From an uncultured Eubacteriales bacterium (GTDB lineage: Bacteria > Bacillota > Clostridia > Christensenellales > CAG-138), in the NCBI GenBank assembly GCA_900546845.1, contig UREK01000024.1, positions 1-29,420 of the forward strand: a stretch of DNA of 29,420 nucleotides, written 5' to 3'. Under the pieces are notes generated by a model, which saw nothing but the letters and a program-made list of their open reading frames with translations, was not told the origin of the DNA and did not search any database. Numbering within the stretch: the first letter of the stretch is position 1; every line of letters begins with the position of its first letter. This document shows, piece after piece, positions 1 through 8,052 of this stretch. A program made the position numbers and the translations under genes.

Positions 1-251
1 TCTATGAAAAGAACCTCATTGCCCCTTGATCGCAATGGGGGTCTTTGACAGGCTGAATGCTAGGAAAATCCTAGCTTTTTTCATGTTTCAAAACAAGTAT
101 ATCAATTTACCAAAGTTCGTTCTGGCAACCTTTTTGCAACCTTTGCTGCATTTTGTCTGGCAGCTAACGCAGGGCTTCAAGGTTTTGGGTCTGTTGATAT
201 TTTGGAACAGCCCTCACCGAAGCAGAAGTGTCAACCCGCTTGTTTTTCCGG
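1..251. other. No convincing gene; left-edge noncoding stretch
   Basis: I see no convincing gene in this stretch. The one open frame running through it (from 26, plus strand) has no ribosome site and no recognisable protein pattern. Positions 120-160 carry a short direct repeat of GCAACCTTT. This may be decayed sequence left by the phage remnant to its right, but that is inference. Confidence 0.4.
59..81 (+). terminator. Short rho-independent terminator-like hairpin
   Basis: A perfect 7-bp stem, GCTAGGA (59-65) pairing with TCCTAGC (69-75), closes a 3-base loop and is followed by six T residues. No plus-strand gene ends just upstream inside the window, so it probably serves a gene beyond the left edge. 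Confidence 0.55.
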
Positions 252-752
252 TCAAGCACATAACTGTGTCAACGCCCCTTGCTGCTGCTCGTTCAGCAGC
301 GCGAACAGCTTTTCCCCAATCTGCCGCCCATTTTCGGATATGTCCAATACAACTAATTTCCTATGTCGCCACATCCTACGGGTGAAAGCATTTCTTCTAT
401 CCTTGCGGATGGGCAATATCCAAGGAAGCAGGCAAGCCGCACTTTTGTCGTAAGCCGCGCCGATGTCATACGAAGGGGCAGATGGAAGCGACACGCCGAA
501 CGAGCTGCTGCTTCCGCCCCACGCTCCAACAGGAGAACTCCAATCGGGCGTTGTGTTCGGACGCTGCACCTTGCCCGAACTTGCCAAGTACGATTCATAC
601 GCAGCCTGTGTGTTCTTGCCCCATATCCCATCGGCGCCCGTGCTGCCGATGTTGTATCCCGCCTGCGTAAGCTGCTGTTGGATCTGTTTTACCTGCTCCG
701 CATCCGTAACCCCTGCGGGCGGCATGTAACCGGAAGTATAATATTTTGCCAT
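252..752 (-). pseudogene. Phage protein with peptidoglycan-binding-like repeat, chimeric C-terminus
   Basis: The first 110 or so residues look like a phage structural or lysis-associated protein. Residues 13-60 match the peptidoglycan-binding repeat pattern (EQVKQIQQQLTQAGYNIGS, then DGIWGKNTQAAYESYL), followed by a Ser/Gly-rich linker. From about residue 108 the sequence changes character: a basic stretch, then ISENGRQIGEKLFALLNEQQ, which recalls the tail of a MarR-type regulator. The open frame therefore probably joins two unrelated fragments. The start is well supported: GGAGGGG lies just upstream of the ATG, 10 bases after the stop of the upstream phage ORF, suggesting a former operon. 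The exact function is unknown; I call it a prophage remnant. Confidence 0.5.
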
Positions 753-762
753 ACGCCCCTCC

Positions 763-1110
763 TTATTTCACGTAATTCCCTACCGTATACTGCACTTCCG
801 CGCCGTATACGCCAAAGCCCTCGTTTATAGCGTCGTTCTCGAAGATCAATTGCAGCACAATGAACTTCTTTACTTTCGTGTTGAACGGTTTTACTTGCGG
901 CGTGTCCAAGGTATTGAACGTAAAACGGCTGAAATCGATGGCCGAAAAGTCGAAGATGTCCATCGTTGTGCTGCGGATCAGCCTTTCATGCTGCCTGTCC
1001 GTTGCCACGTATACCTTCACGCTCGATCTTGTGTATGGCTTTATCATCACGCCGGAGCCTTTTTTCACAGATGAAGACGGGAGCAAAGGCGCGAGGCTGA
1101 GCCGGATCAC
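763..1110 (-). pseudogene. Phage structural protein, 5' end lost at the CRISPR array
   Basis: The C-terminal 90 residues (pattern FDFSAIDFSRFTFNT, KPFNTKVKKF, NEGFGVYGAEVQYTVGNYVK) resemble a conserved small protein of the structural module of Clostridia phages. I recognise it as phage-type but cannot give a precise role. The frame stays open rightwards into the terminal CRISPR repeat (1104-1131), and the only upstream ATG (1108-1110) lies inside that repeat. An internal Met at residue 22 (about 1047) could be a secondary start, but I see no clear ribosome site. The likely reading is that the true 5' end was cut off by a rearrangement that placed the array trailer here. It is followed by the peptidoglycan-binding-like ORF at 252-752. 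Confidence 0.45.
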
Positions 1111-3632
1111 CCCCGCTTGCGCGGGGAAAAGCTACCCATGTATATCCGCCGCCCCAGTAGTCAGGGATCACCCCCGCTTGCGCGGGGAAAAGCATCGCCC
1201 CTCCGGGCGAAAAATCTGCGGAGGAGGATCATCCCCGCTTGCGCGGGGAAAAGTTTGCTACGGAAATCAAAGGCGAAGAGGATGTAGGATCATCCCCGCT
1301 TGCGCGGGGAAAAGAGGTCGAATGCCTTCCTGTGCTGATCCATCGGAGGATCATCCCCGCTTGCGCGGGGAAAAGACATACTCCGGGCTCGCCTCCATCA
1401 ATGGCCGAGGATCATCCCCGCTTGCGCGGGGAAAAGTCTTCGCAGCTTCGACGGCAATCTTCGCATGGGGGATCATCCCCGCTTGCGCGGGGAAAAGCAA
1501 CGCCGCCACATGGCCGGGATCGCCTTTTCGGGATCATCCCCGCTTGCGCGGGGAAAAGTTTGCGCTTGCTTCGGGATTTCTGCGCTTTTCGGGATCATCC
1601 CCGCTTGCGCGGGGAAAAGATCACGCCCTGCCCTGACGCTTTCGCGAAGCAAGGATCATCCCCGCTTGCGCGGGGAAAAGACATGTAGAGGTGCAAGTGC
1701 TTACGCACACTGAGGATCATCCCCGCTTGCGCGGGGAAAAGAAGGGCGTGAAGGCAAAGTGCGAGGAGTGGGCGGGATCATCCCCGCTTGCGCGGGGAAA
1801 AGTCTTCGCAGCTTCGACGGCAATCTTCGCATGGGGGATCATCCCCGCTTGCGCGGGGAAAAGCAACGCCGCCACATGGCCGGGATCGCCTTTTCGGGAT
1901 CATCCCCGCTTGCGCGGGGAAAAGTTTGCGCTTGCTTCGGGATTTCTGCGCTTTTCGGGATCATCCCCGCTTGCGCGGGGAAAAGGGCGGGCGCGAAGGC
2001 GGTCCTTTACGGCGACTAGGATCATCCCCGCTTGCGCGGGGAAAAGAGCGCATCCTGCAAAACCTGAGAGAAATTAATAGGATCATCCCCGCTTGCGCGG
2101 GGAAAAGAGAAGTTTCGGAATCGGTCAACGCGCGCCGGGAGGATCATCCCCGCTTGCGCGGGGAAAAGTGGGATGTCTTCGTGGGACAGTACTTCACTGA
2201 GGGATCATCCCCGCTTGCGCGGGGAAAAGTGCGTGTCCGTCCTCATTTCGCTTTGTCAGTCGGGATCATCCCCGCTTGCGCGGGGAAAAGCTCCGGCGTG
2301 AGCCCCTGCACCTGTGCGGGGGCGGATCATCCCCGCTTGCGCGGGGAAAAGTCAGTGCTATTGTCAATACACTTTCCACCACACGGATCATCCCCGCTTG
2401 CGCGGGGAAAAGGGGTGATATACGTGGCGATGTCTGCGAGAGCCGGGATCATCCCCGCTTGCGCGGGGAAAAGAGACGATAGGCGAGGCGGCGGAAGAAT
2501 CCGGCAGGATCATCCCCGCTTGCGCGGGGAAAAGGCCTTGCAGTACCCCGCTATGATCCGCGAGCCGGGATCATCCCCGCTTGCGCGGGGAAAAGTTCGT
2601 TATGTGGTACAAACATATTCCCGGCTCCGGATCATCCCCGCTTGCGCGGGGAAAAGCGGCCCAAGTAGCAGATATGCAGGCCGCTTTACGGATCATCCCC
2701 GCTTGCGCGGGGAAAAGTAATTAACACAAACTTCGGAACGCATGCCCCGCGGATCATCCCCGCTTGCGCGGGGAAAAGGCGAGGGCCGACGCGCTTGCGA
2801 CCATGAGCCAGGGATCATCCCCGCTTGCGCGGGGAAAAGGCGAATAAAAGCCTCAAAGTCGTCCGCGACGCGGGATCATCCCCGCTTGCGCGGGGAAAAG
2901 TGTCTACGGCACTGGGCGAGATCGCGGGCGATCGGATCATCCCCGCTTGCGCGGGGAAAAGTCGCAGAGATAGGCGCTCAAGTACGCGCCGATAGGATCA
3001 TCCCCGCTTGCGCGGGGAAAAGCGATCTTGAGCTTTTCGTGGCGCGCTTCATGGAGGATCATCCCCGCTTGCGCGGGGAAAAGGGCCACGGTGACTTGGC
3101 TCAGGTAATCCGTGCCGGATCATCCCCGCTTGCGCGGGGAAAAGCGTACCGGGGCTTGGGTGCGCGTGGTGATGCGCGGATCATCCCCGCTTGCGCGGGG
3201 AAAAGGACTGGCGCGGTGCCTCCCCCGCGAAGTTCGAAGGATCATCCCCGCTTGCGCGGGGAAAAGTATCCCGAAGTGCGGACATAGAGCGCCGGAGGCG
3301 GATCATCCCCGCTTGCGCGGGGAAAAGTCAAAATCAAAAATGGCCAAGTTTTAAAGAGAAGGATCATCCCCGCTTGCGCGGGGAAAAGATGTACGCCGCG
3401 GCGGCTTCTACCGTGTCGCCGGGATCATCCCCGCTTGCGCGGGGAAAAGTCGCAGAGGTAGGCCGAAAGATACGCGCCGACAGGATCATCCCCGCTTGCG
3501 CGGGGAAAAGGGTGTTTTGATCGGAAAAACGGACAGGACGCAAGGATCATCCCCGCTTGCGCGGGGAAAAGGGACAGCGATCTGCGGGAGGTGTGCGCGC
3601 TCGCGGATCATCCCCGCTTGCGCGGGGAAAAG
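1104..3632 (-). CRISPR. Type I-E CRISPR array, 42 repeats and 41 spacers
   Basis: 28-bp repeats recur at exactly 61-bp spacing, starting at 1104 and ending with 3605-3632, giving 42 repeats and 41 spacers of 33 bp. On the plus strand a repeat reads GGATCATCCCCGCTTG, then CGCGGGGAAAAG. Its minus-strand form (CTTTTCCCCGCGCAAGCG, then GGGATGATCC) aligns with the transcribed E. coli I-E repeat, including the ATxAxCC 5' handle. Transcription is therefore leftward, in line with the cas operon, and the leader end is at 3632. The two left-most repeats (1104, 1165) carry C instead of T at position 7, as expected for the old, trailer end. Precursor RNA would be cut by Cas6e at the GC-rich hairpin of each repeat. 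Confidence 0.98.
1437..1957 (-). repeat. Repeated three-spacer block inside the CRISPR array
   Basis: Three consecutive spacers at 1437, 1498 and 1559 recur identically and in the same order at 1803, 1864 and 1925. The offset is 366 bp, exactly six repeat-spacer units, and three unique spacers (1620, 1681, 1742) lie between the copies. This fits unequal recombination between repeats in the old part of the array followed by partial loss. An assembly artefact is the alternative. Confidence 0.9.
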
Positions 3633-3658
3633 ACTTAAGAAATGCTGTATTCTGGGAT

Positions 3659-3687
3659 ATTTTACTCCGTTCATCATAAGAATTCAA
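3659..3687 (-). promoter_or_regulatory. Leader promoter of the CRISPR array
   Basis: On the minus strand TTGAAT (3682-3687) and TAAAAT (3659-3664) are separated by exactly 17 bases, a good vegetative promoter. The -35 box lies within the last codons of cas2-dnaQ and the spacer contains its stop codon. Only 41 bp separate that stop from the first repeat, so the transcript would start about 20 nt before the repeat. The remainder of the gap (3633-3658) is AT-rich and would be the leader recognised during spacer insertion. Confidence 0.6.
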
Positions 3688-4564
3688 TCAGTTTTTCATA
3701 TATGAGCTTCGTCGTGATGCAGTCGCTGAGGCTTCTGTGGGCCATGGAAGGTTCAATGCCGAAATAGGCCGCGATGGTGGTAAGCTTGAAGTTGTCGATG
3801 TCATCAAGCAGGCGTTTTGCGAGCGATAGCGTATCCGTGACCCGGTTGGCAGGCATGGGGAGGCCGCAGCGCCGGCATGCCTGGCGCAGGAAATTGAGGT
3901 CAAACGCCATGTTGTGCATCACGAGGGGGAGGTCCGCTGAAAAGGACAGAAGGGCTTGGAGCGCTTCGGCCTCGGGCACGCCGTTTTCAGCAAGCATTTC
4001 GTCCGTTATACCGGTCAATTCCCGCACCTTTTCCGGGAGCTTCCCATCATATTTTATAAGAACTTCGAACTGCCCGGCAATTTCGCCGTTTTCGACCCGG
4101 ACAGCGCCGATCTCAATGATCCGGTCGTCGCGCCCGGAAAGCCCGGTCGTTTCCACGTCGATCACAACATAGCATTCCATTTGGGATTCCGCCTTTCTCC
4201 CGCGCGCGCCAAATTTCTTTGCCCTGCGAATTGCTGTGGCTGTGCTGTATCCTCTGCTTTCCTCCGGAGGTTCCGCTTTGCGGGGCAGGTTCGAGCGTGG
4301 GCGAAGCATCAGCTTCAGCCCGTCGAAATCAATTGGAATCCATTCTGTATTGTGAACCCGGAATTCCATGCGCTGCTCGTTGCGCGCACTGTAAACCATC
4401 GTTGCGCGGCCGTCCTTTATATTTGAAACAATCCTTTCCCACAGCTCCTCGCGGACACGTGCGCTTACGTGGCCTGCGTAAACGCCGGTATCGATCTCCT
4501 GGAGCCAGCGGGTAAGATCTCCCCGCAACGCGGGCGGGCATTTGGATAAGCAGATCACCAGCAT
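3674..4564 (-). CDS. cas2: Cas2e fused to a DnaQ-like DEDDh 3'-5' exonuclease
   Basis: The 296-residue protein has two parts. Residues 1-95 are type I-E Cas2 (GDLTRWLQEIDTGVYAG, with TEWIPIDFDGL near 73-83), the structural partner of Cas1 in spacer integration. Residues 130-296 are an exonuclease of the DnaQ/DEDDh class: D136 and E138 in VIDVETTGL, D222 in MAFDLNFL, H276 and D281 in AHRSLSD, so all five catalytic residues are present. A basic linker (96-129) joins them. Such fusions are known, for example in Streptococcus thermophilus I-E, where the exonuclease trims prespacer ends; that role is inferred here. The start follows the cas1 stop by 9 bp with GAGGA as ribosome site. It is the last cas gene, directly abutting the array. 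Confidence 0.96.
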   Translation of the reverse strand: MLVICLSKCPPALRGDLTRWLQEIDTGVYAGHVSARVREELWERIVSNIKDGRATMVYSARNEQRMEFRVHNTEWIPIDFDGLKLMLRPRSNLPRKAEPPEESRGYSTATAIRRAKKFGARGRKAESQMECYVVIDVETTGLSGRDDRIIEIGAVRVENGEIAGQFEVLIKYDGKLPEKVRELTGITDEMLAENGVPEAEALQALLSFSADLPLVMHNMAFDLNFLRQACRRCGLPMPANRVTDTLSLAKRLLDDIDNFKLTTIAAYFGIEPSMAHRSLSDCITTKLIYEKLIEFL

Positions 4565-4573
4565 GCTGCGTCC

Positions 4574-5566
4574 TCAGCTTTCTGGAAGCGCGCCGTATCC
4601 CGTTTCGAGCGCGGTCTCCAAGGATTCCTCCGCCTTGCCGTAGGAGATGCCGTTTGCCACCTGCCCCTGCTTTTCGTCCCAAAGATAGAGCACTTCCGTT
4701 TCGAATGCCTGAACATCCGCATCGTCTCCCAAAAGAAGCCGCCGGATGTCATGCACGATTCTTTCGAGGATCTTGCCGTCCGCAGCGGCATCCCTTACGC
4801 GGCGCCGGACTTCCGCAGCAATGTCTTTCGGTTTTTCCGCTGCAGCATAAAACGCAATGGGAATCGTGATCTCCGCCTTGTAAAAATCCGCCACGTCGTA
4901 TACGAACGAGCGCTCATGCCCGTCATGCACAAAACCCAGCCCCGGCGAGCAGCCGAGCGCCACAATCGCGCTGTGCGCGAGCCCATAAAGGCACGCATGG
5001 GCCGCCGACAAGGCCATGTTGACCGGATCCCCAGCGCTGAAGTCGTTTGGGTCATACTCTCGCCCATTCCATTCGACGCCCGTCTCCTTTGCCATTTTGC
5101 GATATACGCCGCGCACGCGCGCGCCTTCGCGGCCGCGCAGCTGCTGCATTGTGAACCCCGACACGTTCTCGCCCGGGAAGCGCATCTGATACATCTTGCG
5201 CGCGACGGCAAGCCGCGTATGCGTGTTGGAAACGAGCTTTGCCTGCTGTTTGAGCAGCTGCGCCGAATGGGTCAGCGGGCGGCCGTGCGCATAATAGCGC
5301 ACGCCGTGCTCCCCGACCCATATCAACGTCATGCCGGAATCGCCGATTAGTTCCACCGCCCGGTGGGTGAGGTTTGTGCCGGGGCCGATCAGCAGCACAC
5401 TGAGCGATGCAGCGGGAACATGCACCGTGCCACGCGCATCCGTGACGGTGATCGCGCCATCCTGACGGTTGATAATGCAGCGCTCGACGTACAGGAACGT
5501 CATCCTGTCCTTGACCTGCACGAGCGTTTGCAGTCCGGGTTTTTCAATGCCCTGGTTGGCTGGCAT
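4574..5566 (-). CDS. cas1: Cas1e, CRISPR integrase
   Basis: Cas1 inserts new spacers into the array together with Cas2. The 330-residue length suits the I-E type. The metal-binding residues are visible: E147 in LRGREGARVR, H214 in GFVHDGHERS, and D224/D227 in FVYDVADFY, matching E141, H208, D218 and D221 of E. coli Cas1. The N-terminal beta domain (about residues 20-90, with SVLLIGPGTNLTHRAV) and the helical catalytic domain are both complete. Translation starts 7 bases after GGGGGCGAG, which itself follows the cas6e stop, so the genes are tightly coupled. Confidence 0.97.
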   Translation of the reverse strand: MPANQGIEKPGLQTLVQVKDRMTFLYVERCIINRQDGAITVTDARGTVHVPAASLSVLLIGPGTNLTHRAVELIGDSGMTLIWVGEHGVRYYAHGRPLTHSAQLLKQQAKLVSNTHTRLAVARKMYQMRFPGENVSGFTMQQLRGREGARVRGVYRKMAKETGVEWNGREYDPNDFSAGDPVNMALSAAHACLYGLAHSAIVALGCSPGLGFVHDGHERSFVYDVADFYKAEITIPIAFYAAAEKPKDIAAEVRRRVRDAAADGKILERIVHDIRRLLLGDDADVQAFETEVLYLWDEKQGQVANGISYGKAEESLETALETGYGALPES

Positions 5567-5578
5567 GCGCTCGCCCCC

Positions 5579-6211
5579 TTATAACCGCATCACGGTTAAA
5601 AGGCCGCAGCCGTATGCTTTCGCGCGGCCGATCCCTTCGGTGAGCGTCCGGATGAAAGCGTCCGCGTCCGTGACGGTCAGGATGCCTTCAAACGTCGCTG
5701 TGCGCAGCGTCACCTTCCGCCTTTCGTCCCCATGCTTTTTGAAGATCTCCCAACGCGTATCCATCACGTTGAATTCATCGGGATCGAGCGCAAACCCGTT
5801 TTTTTCGGCCCGCTCCAGGAGCCATTGCTTTTGCTGTTCCAGAGTGACATGCGCATACACCCGGCCCCGCTCCGCATCGCTCCCGCGCGAAACGCTCCGC
5901 ACGGGGTTGGCGCGCAGCCGGAACCGCCAGCGCTGCCCGGGTTCGATCCGTGCGAGAAGCGGGCCGTAGTCCTTCGTTTCCCCCGCGTCCCCGGAAAAGC
6001 CAAACTGTTCCGCAATGTGGGCGCAGCTTGGTTTTGCAGCACTCAGGATAAGAAGATAGGTCGTCCCATGCAGCACGTCGGTACGCCAGAGGCTGCGCGC
6101 GCGCTCCCCTTCAAAGCAGCGCTCCACCGCGCCGTGCAAGACACCCGGGGAAGAAAGGGCGCGCATCGTTTCCCTGCGTTTGGAGTCAAGTGCAATTCGT
6201 GTAAGGTACAT
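5579..6211 (-). CDS. cas6e: Cas6e (CasE/Cse3), crRNA-processing endoribonuclease
   Basis: This 210-residue protein cuts the precursor CRISPR RNA at the base of the repeat hairpin and stays bound to the 3' end of the crRNA. It begins MYLTRIALDS, contains the family segment RLRANPVRSVSR and ends with GIGRAKAYGCGLL, both very close to E. coli CasE. H26 (in VLHGAVE) is the likely catalytic His, equivalent to H20 of E. coli. I chose the ATG at 6211 because GGAGGG, inside the end of cas5e, precedes it at good spacing; a longer open frame extending to 6619 only reads through cas5e out of frame. Confidence 0.96.
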   Translation of the reverse strand: MYLTRIALDSKRRETMRALSSPGVLHGAVERCFEGERARSLWRTDVLHGTTYLLILSAAKPSCAHIAEQFGFSGDAGETKDYGPLLARIEPGQRWRFRLRANPVRSVSRGSDAERGRVYAHVTLEQQKQWLLERAEKNGFALDPDEFNVMDTRWEIFKKHGDERRKVTLRTATFEGILTVTDADAFIRTLTEGIGRAKAYGCGLLTVMRL

Positions 6212-6215
6212 AGCT

Positions 6216-6905
6216 TCAGCCCTCCAATTCCGCCATGGGATCATGTTCCGTCGGCAGTTCCGGCGCTTCAGGCTGCGGGCGCGGCACGGTATATTCGCAT
6301 GCACGCCGGAACCCGAAACGCCTGTGTTCCTGGTCGTAGGAAACCGGGACGTCCCGGATGAAATAGGTTTTCTTTTCCTGATCCGCCGTTTCGGCGATGA
6401 TCCTGAGCCGGGCCGTACGCCCTGGCTGCATCCGTTCCGGCGGCGCGAGCATGGGTTCGCGCGCGAGCGCTTCCTCCAACGCAAGTCCTTCCCGTATGCC
6501 GAGGGATACCTTCCCCGCGGGCGGGCAGGAGCGCCGCCCAAGGAACAGCGGGAACGCCGGCCGGCGAAGCGCCGCGTCGATCTCGCGCAGCAGGGCTTCC
6601 TCCCCTTCCAGGCCCGCAAGGAACACCGCGTCCGAAAGGTAATACCGGTTCGTCACATAGGCGGAGCGCAGGCTCTTTGCCGTGTGATAATCGCGCAGCA
6701 GCACACCCTCCCGGTCTATGCGTACGCCGAAGCGCAGCGCGCTCAGGTCGTCCACGCTTTCGTTGCGCCGCCGCCCCAGCGCCGCGGCAACAAGCCCCGT
6801 CACGCCGCTTTTCGTGGGCGCACGCTCCGTGGTGCGGCGGTCGAACTTGGCTTCCATGCCCCAGGACTGCATGGGCGCCGCAAGCCGCAGCAGCAAAGTG
6901 CTCAT
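6216..6905 (-). CDS. cas5: Cas5e (CasD), Cascade subunit binding the crRNA 5' handle
   Basis: A 229-residue Cas5 of the I-E type. The RAMP start STLLLRLAAPMQSWG (residues 2-16) and the following PTKSGVTGLVAAALGRRR (30-47) are the hallmark family segments. In Cascade it caps the Cas7 filament and holds the 5' handle of the crRNA beside Cse1. The start codon overlaps the cas7e stop by ATGA, indicating translational coupling. The C-terminal tail (EHDPMAELEG) supplies the ribosome site of cas6e. Confidence 0.96.
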   Translation of the reverse strand: MSTLLLRLAAPMQSWGMEAKFDRRTTERAPTKSGVTGLVAAALGRRRNESVDDLSALRFGVRIDREGVLLRDYHTAKSLRSAYVTNRYYLSDAVFLAGLEGEEALLREIDAALRRPAFPLFLGRRSCPPAGKVSLGIREGLALEEALAREPMLAPPERMQPGRTARLRIIAETADQEKKTYFIRDVPVSYDQEHRRFGFRRACEYTVPRPQPEAPELPTEHDPMAELEG

Positions 6906-8005
6906 AGCACGGCACCGCCCTTTTCGATGCGCTCGTTAAGCGTATCGCCAAGCGCGTCGAGCAGCTTTGTGAACGGGTAAGGCTCCGCGAGTTCCTTGAG
7001 CGCTGCGCCCGTCACAAAAGACGCTGTGGGTTCGCCCGCAAAATCAGCGTACACGGCCTTTGCATAGCGGGCCAGCCGAACTGCGGACTGCGCCGCGTAC
7101 CCGCCTTCCCCCGCGGGTACCGGCTGTTCAAACGCGCCGGCAAGATTCAGGCTCTGATCCTCCCTTACGGTAACGAGCACGGCGTTCGGCAGGGTGCGGT
7201 TGGCAAAGGTGTTCTGCTTGCCGTCCGGCATGGAGCGCACAAAGGCGGAAACAAACTTCTTCACCGCATCCACCGTGTCGAGGCCGAGGTGCTTTTGCAG
7301 TTCATGCACGGCTACGGTGGCGTAGCGGTACAGCGTCGCCGAATTGAATTCCACAGTGCCCAGGTGCGCTGCGCCAGCATTGTCCTCGGGCGACAGGTCG
7401 TCCACGGCCGTGAAATAGTCGTATTCATTGCTGATCTTGTGGGTGGAGATGCTGTGCGCCACCTGTGCGCAGGCATCCGTATTGAGGGAGGGGTCGTCCG
7501 CGACCATGCGGCCAAAGAGCGCGATGTCCACACTCGGGTATGCGCGCAGCGCAGCCGCAGCCGCCTCCTTCGCTTCCTTCGCCGGTCCCTTTTTGATCAA
7601 GTCGGGGTTCTCCGCAGCAAGCCGCGCAAGGGCTTTCACCTGCGCCCTGCTGATGAAAAACAGCGCATCCGTCCCCTTTTCGGCGTCTTTTATCTTGAGC
7701 CCCGCCGCCTTGAGCGCTTCTATCGCAAGTTTTTCGGGATCCCCGGCGCCGGGCGCAAGCCGCTCGATCTCCCCGGCCACAAGCCCCACGATCTTCTTCG
7801 TGCGCAGGCCAAGCTGTTCCTCCGGGAATTGCTCGCGGAACATGATCCGCATGGCCCGCTTCCAGCTTTGTGAGGAAACGCGGGCGCGTGTCACGCCGCC
7901 GTATACGGCCGTCTTGGGGCTGCCGGTATCGTCCCGGTTGACGCAGCTAGGCGGCACGGTCTGCAGTACATGGATGTCAACATAAAGCCTCGCATCGTTT
8001 TTCAT
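6902..8005 (-). CDS. cas7: Cas7e (CasC/Cse4), Cascade backbone subunit
   Basis: About 367 residues. Several copies of Cas7 line the crRNA spacer in Cascade. The N-terminus reads LYVDIHVLQTVPPSCVNRDD, then GSPKTAVYGGVTRARVSSQS (about 29-48), as in other I-E Cas7 proteins, where this segment contacts RNA. I place the start at 8005 rather than at the in-frame ATG 12 bases upstream, because AAAGGATGG lies 8 bases before it and would overlap the upstream codon. A 47-bp gap separates it from cse2, the only sizeable gap in the operon. Confidence 0.96.
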   Translation of the reverse strand: MKNDARLYVDIHVLQTVPPSCVNRDDTGSPKTAVYGGVTRARVSSQSWKRAMRIMFREQFPEEQLGLRTKKIVGLVAGEIERLAPGAGDPEKLAIEALKAAGLKIKDAEKGTDALFFISRAQVKALARLAAENPDLIKKGPAKEAKEAAAAALRAYPSVDIALFGRMVADDPSLNTDACAQVAHSISTHKISNEYDYFTAVDDLSPEDNAGAAHLGTVEFNSATLYRYATVAVHELQKHLGLDTVDAVKKFVSAFVRSMPDGKQNTFANRTLPNAVLVTVREDQSLNLAGAFEQPVPAGEGGYAAQSAVRLARYAKAVYADFAGEPTASFVTGAALKELAEPYPFTKLLDALGDTLNERIEKGGAVL

Positions 8006-8052
8006 CGGTAAAACCATCCTTTCTTTTCTGATCGATCTGTTTTTTGTTTCTC

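Noticed and set aside
3267..3299. Self-targeting by the spacer at 3267 against 18303-18325
   Set aside because: Only about 11 contiguous bases (CGGACATAGAG) match, which is expected by chance and far too short for targeting. I saw no other spacer matching the window.
1104..3632. Transcription of the array on the plus strand
   Set aside because: The minus-strand repeat aligns better with the E. coli I-E repeat and handle, the promoter points left, and the variant repeats lie at the left end.
860..3705. Open frames through the CRISPR array (repeating SSPLARGK, IIPACAGK, DHPRLRGEK)
   Set aside because: They arise because the 61-bp period shifts through the three frames of repeat units; the sequence is an array, not a repeat protein.
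5579..6619. Cas6e starting at 6619 (346 residues)
   Set aside because: The upstream part reads cas5e out of frame; the ATG at 6211 has a ribosome site and matches the family N-terminus.
7289..7985. Plus-strand open frames opposite cas7e
   Set aside because: Shadows of the cas7e codons without start signals or known domains.
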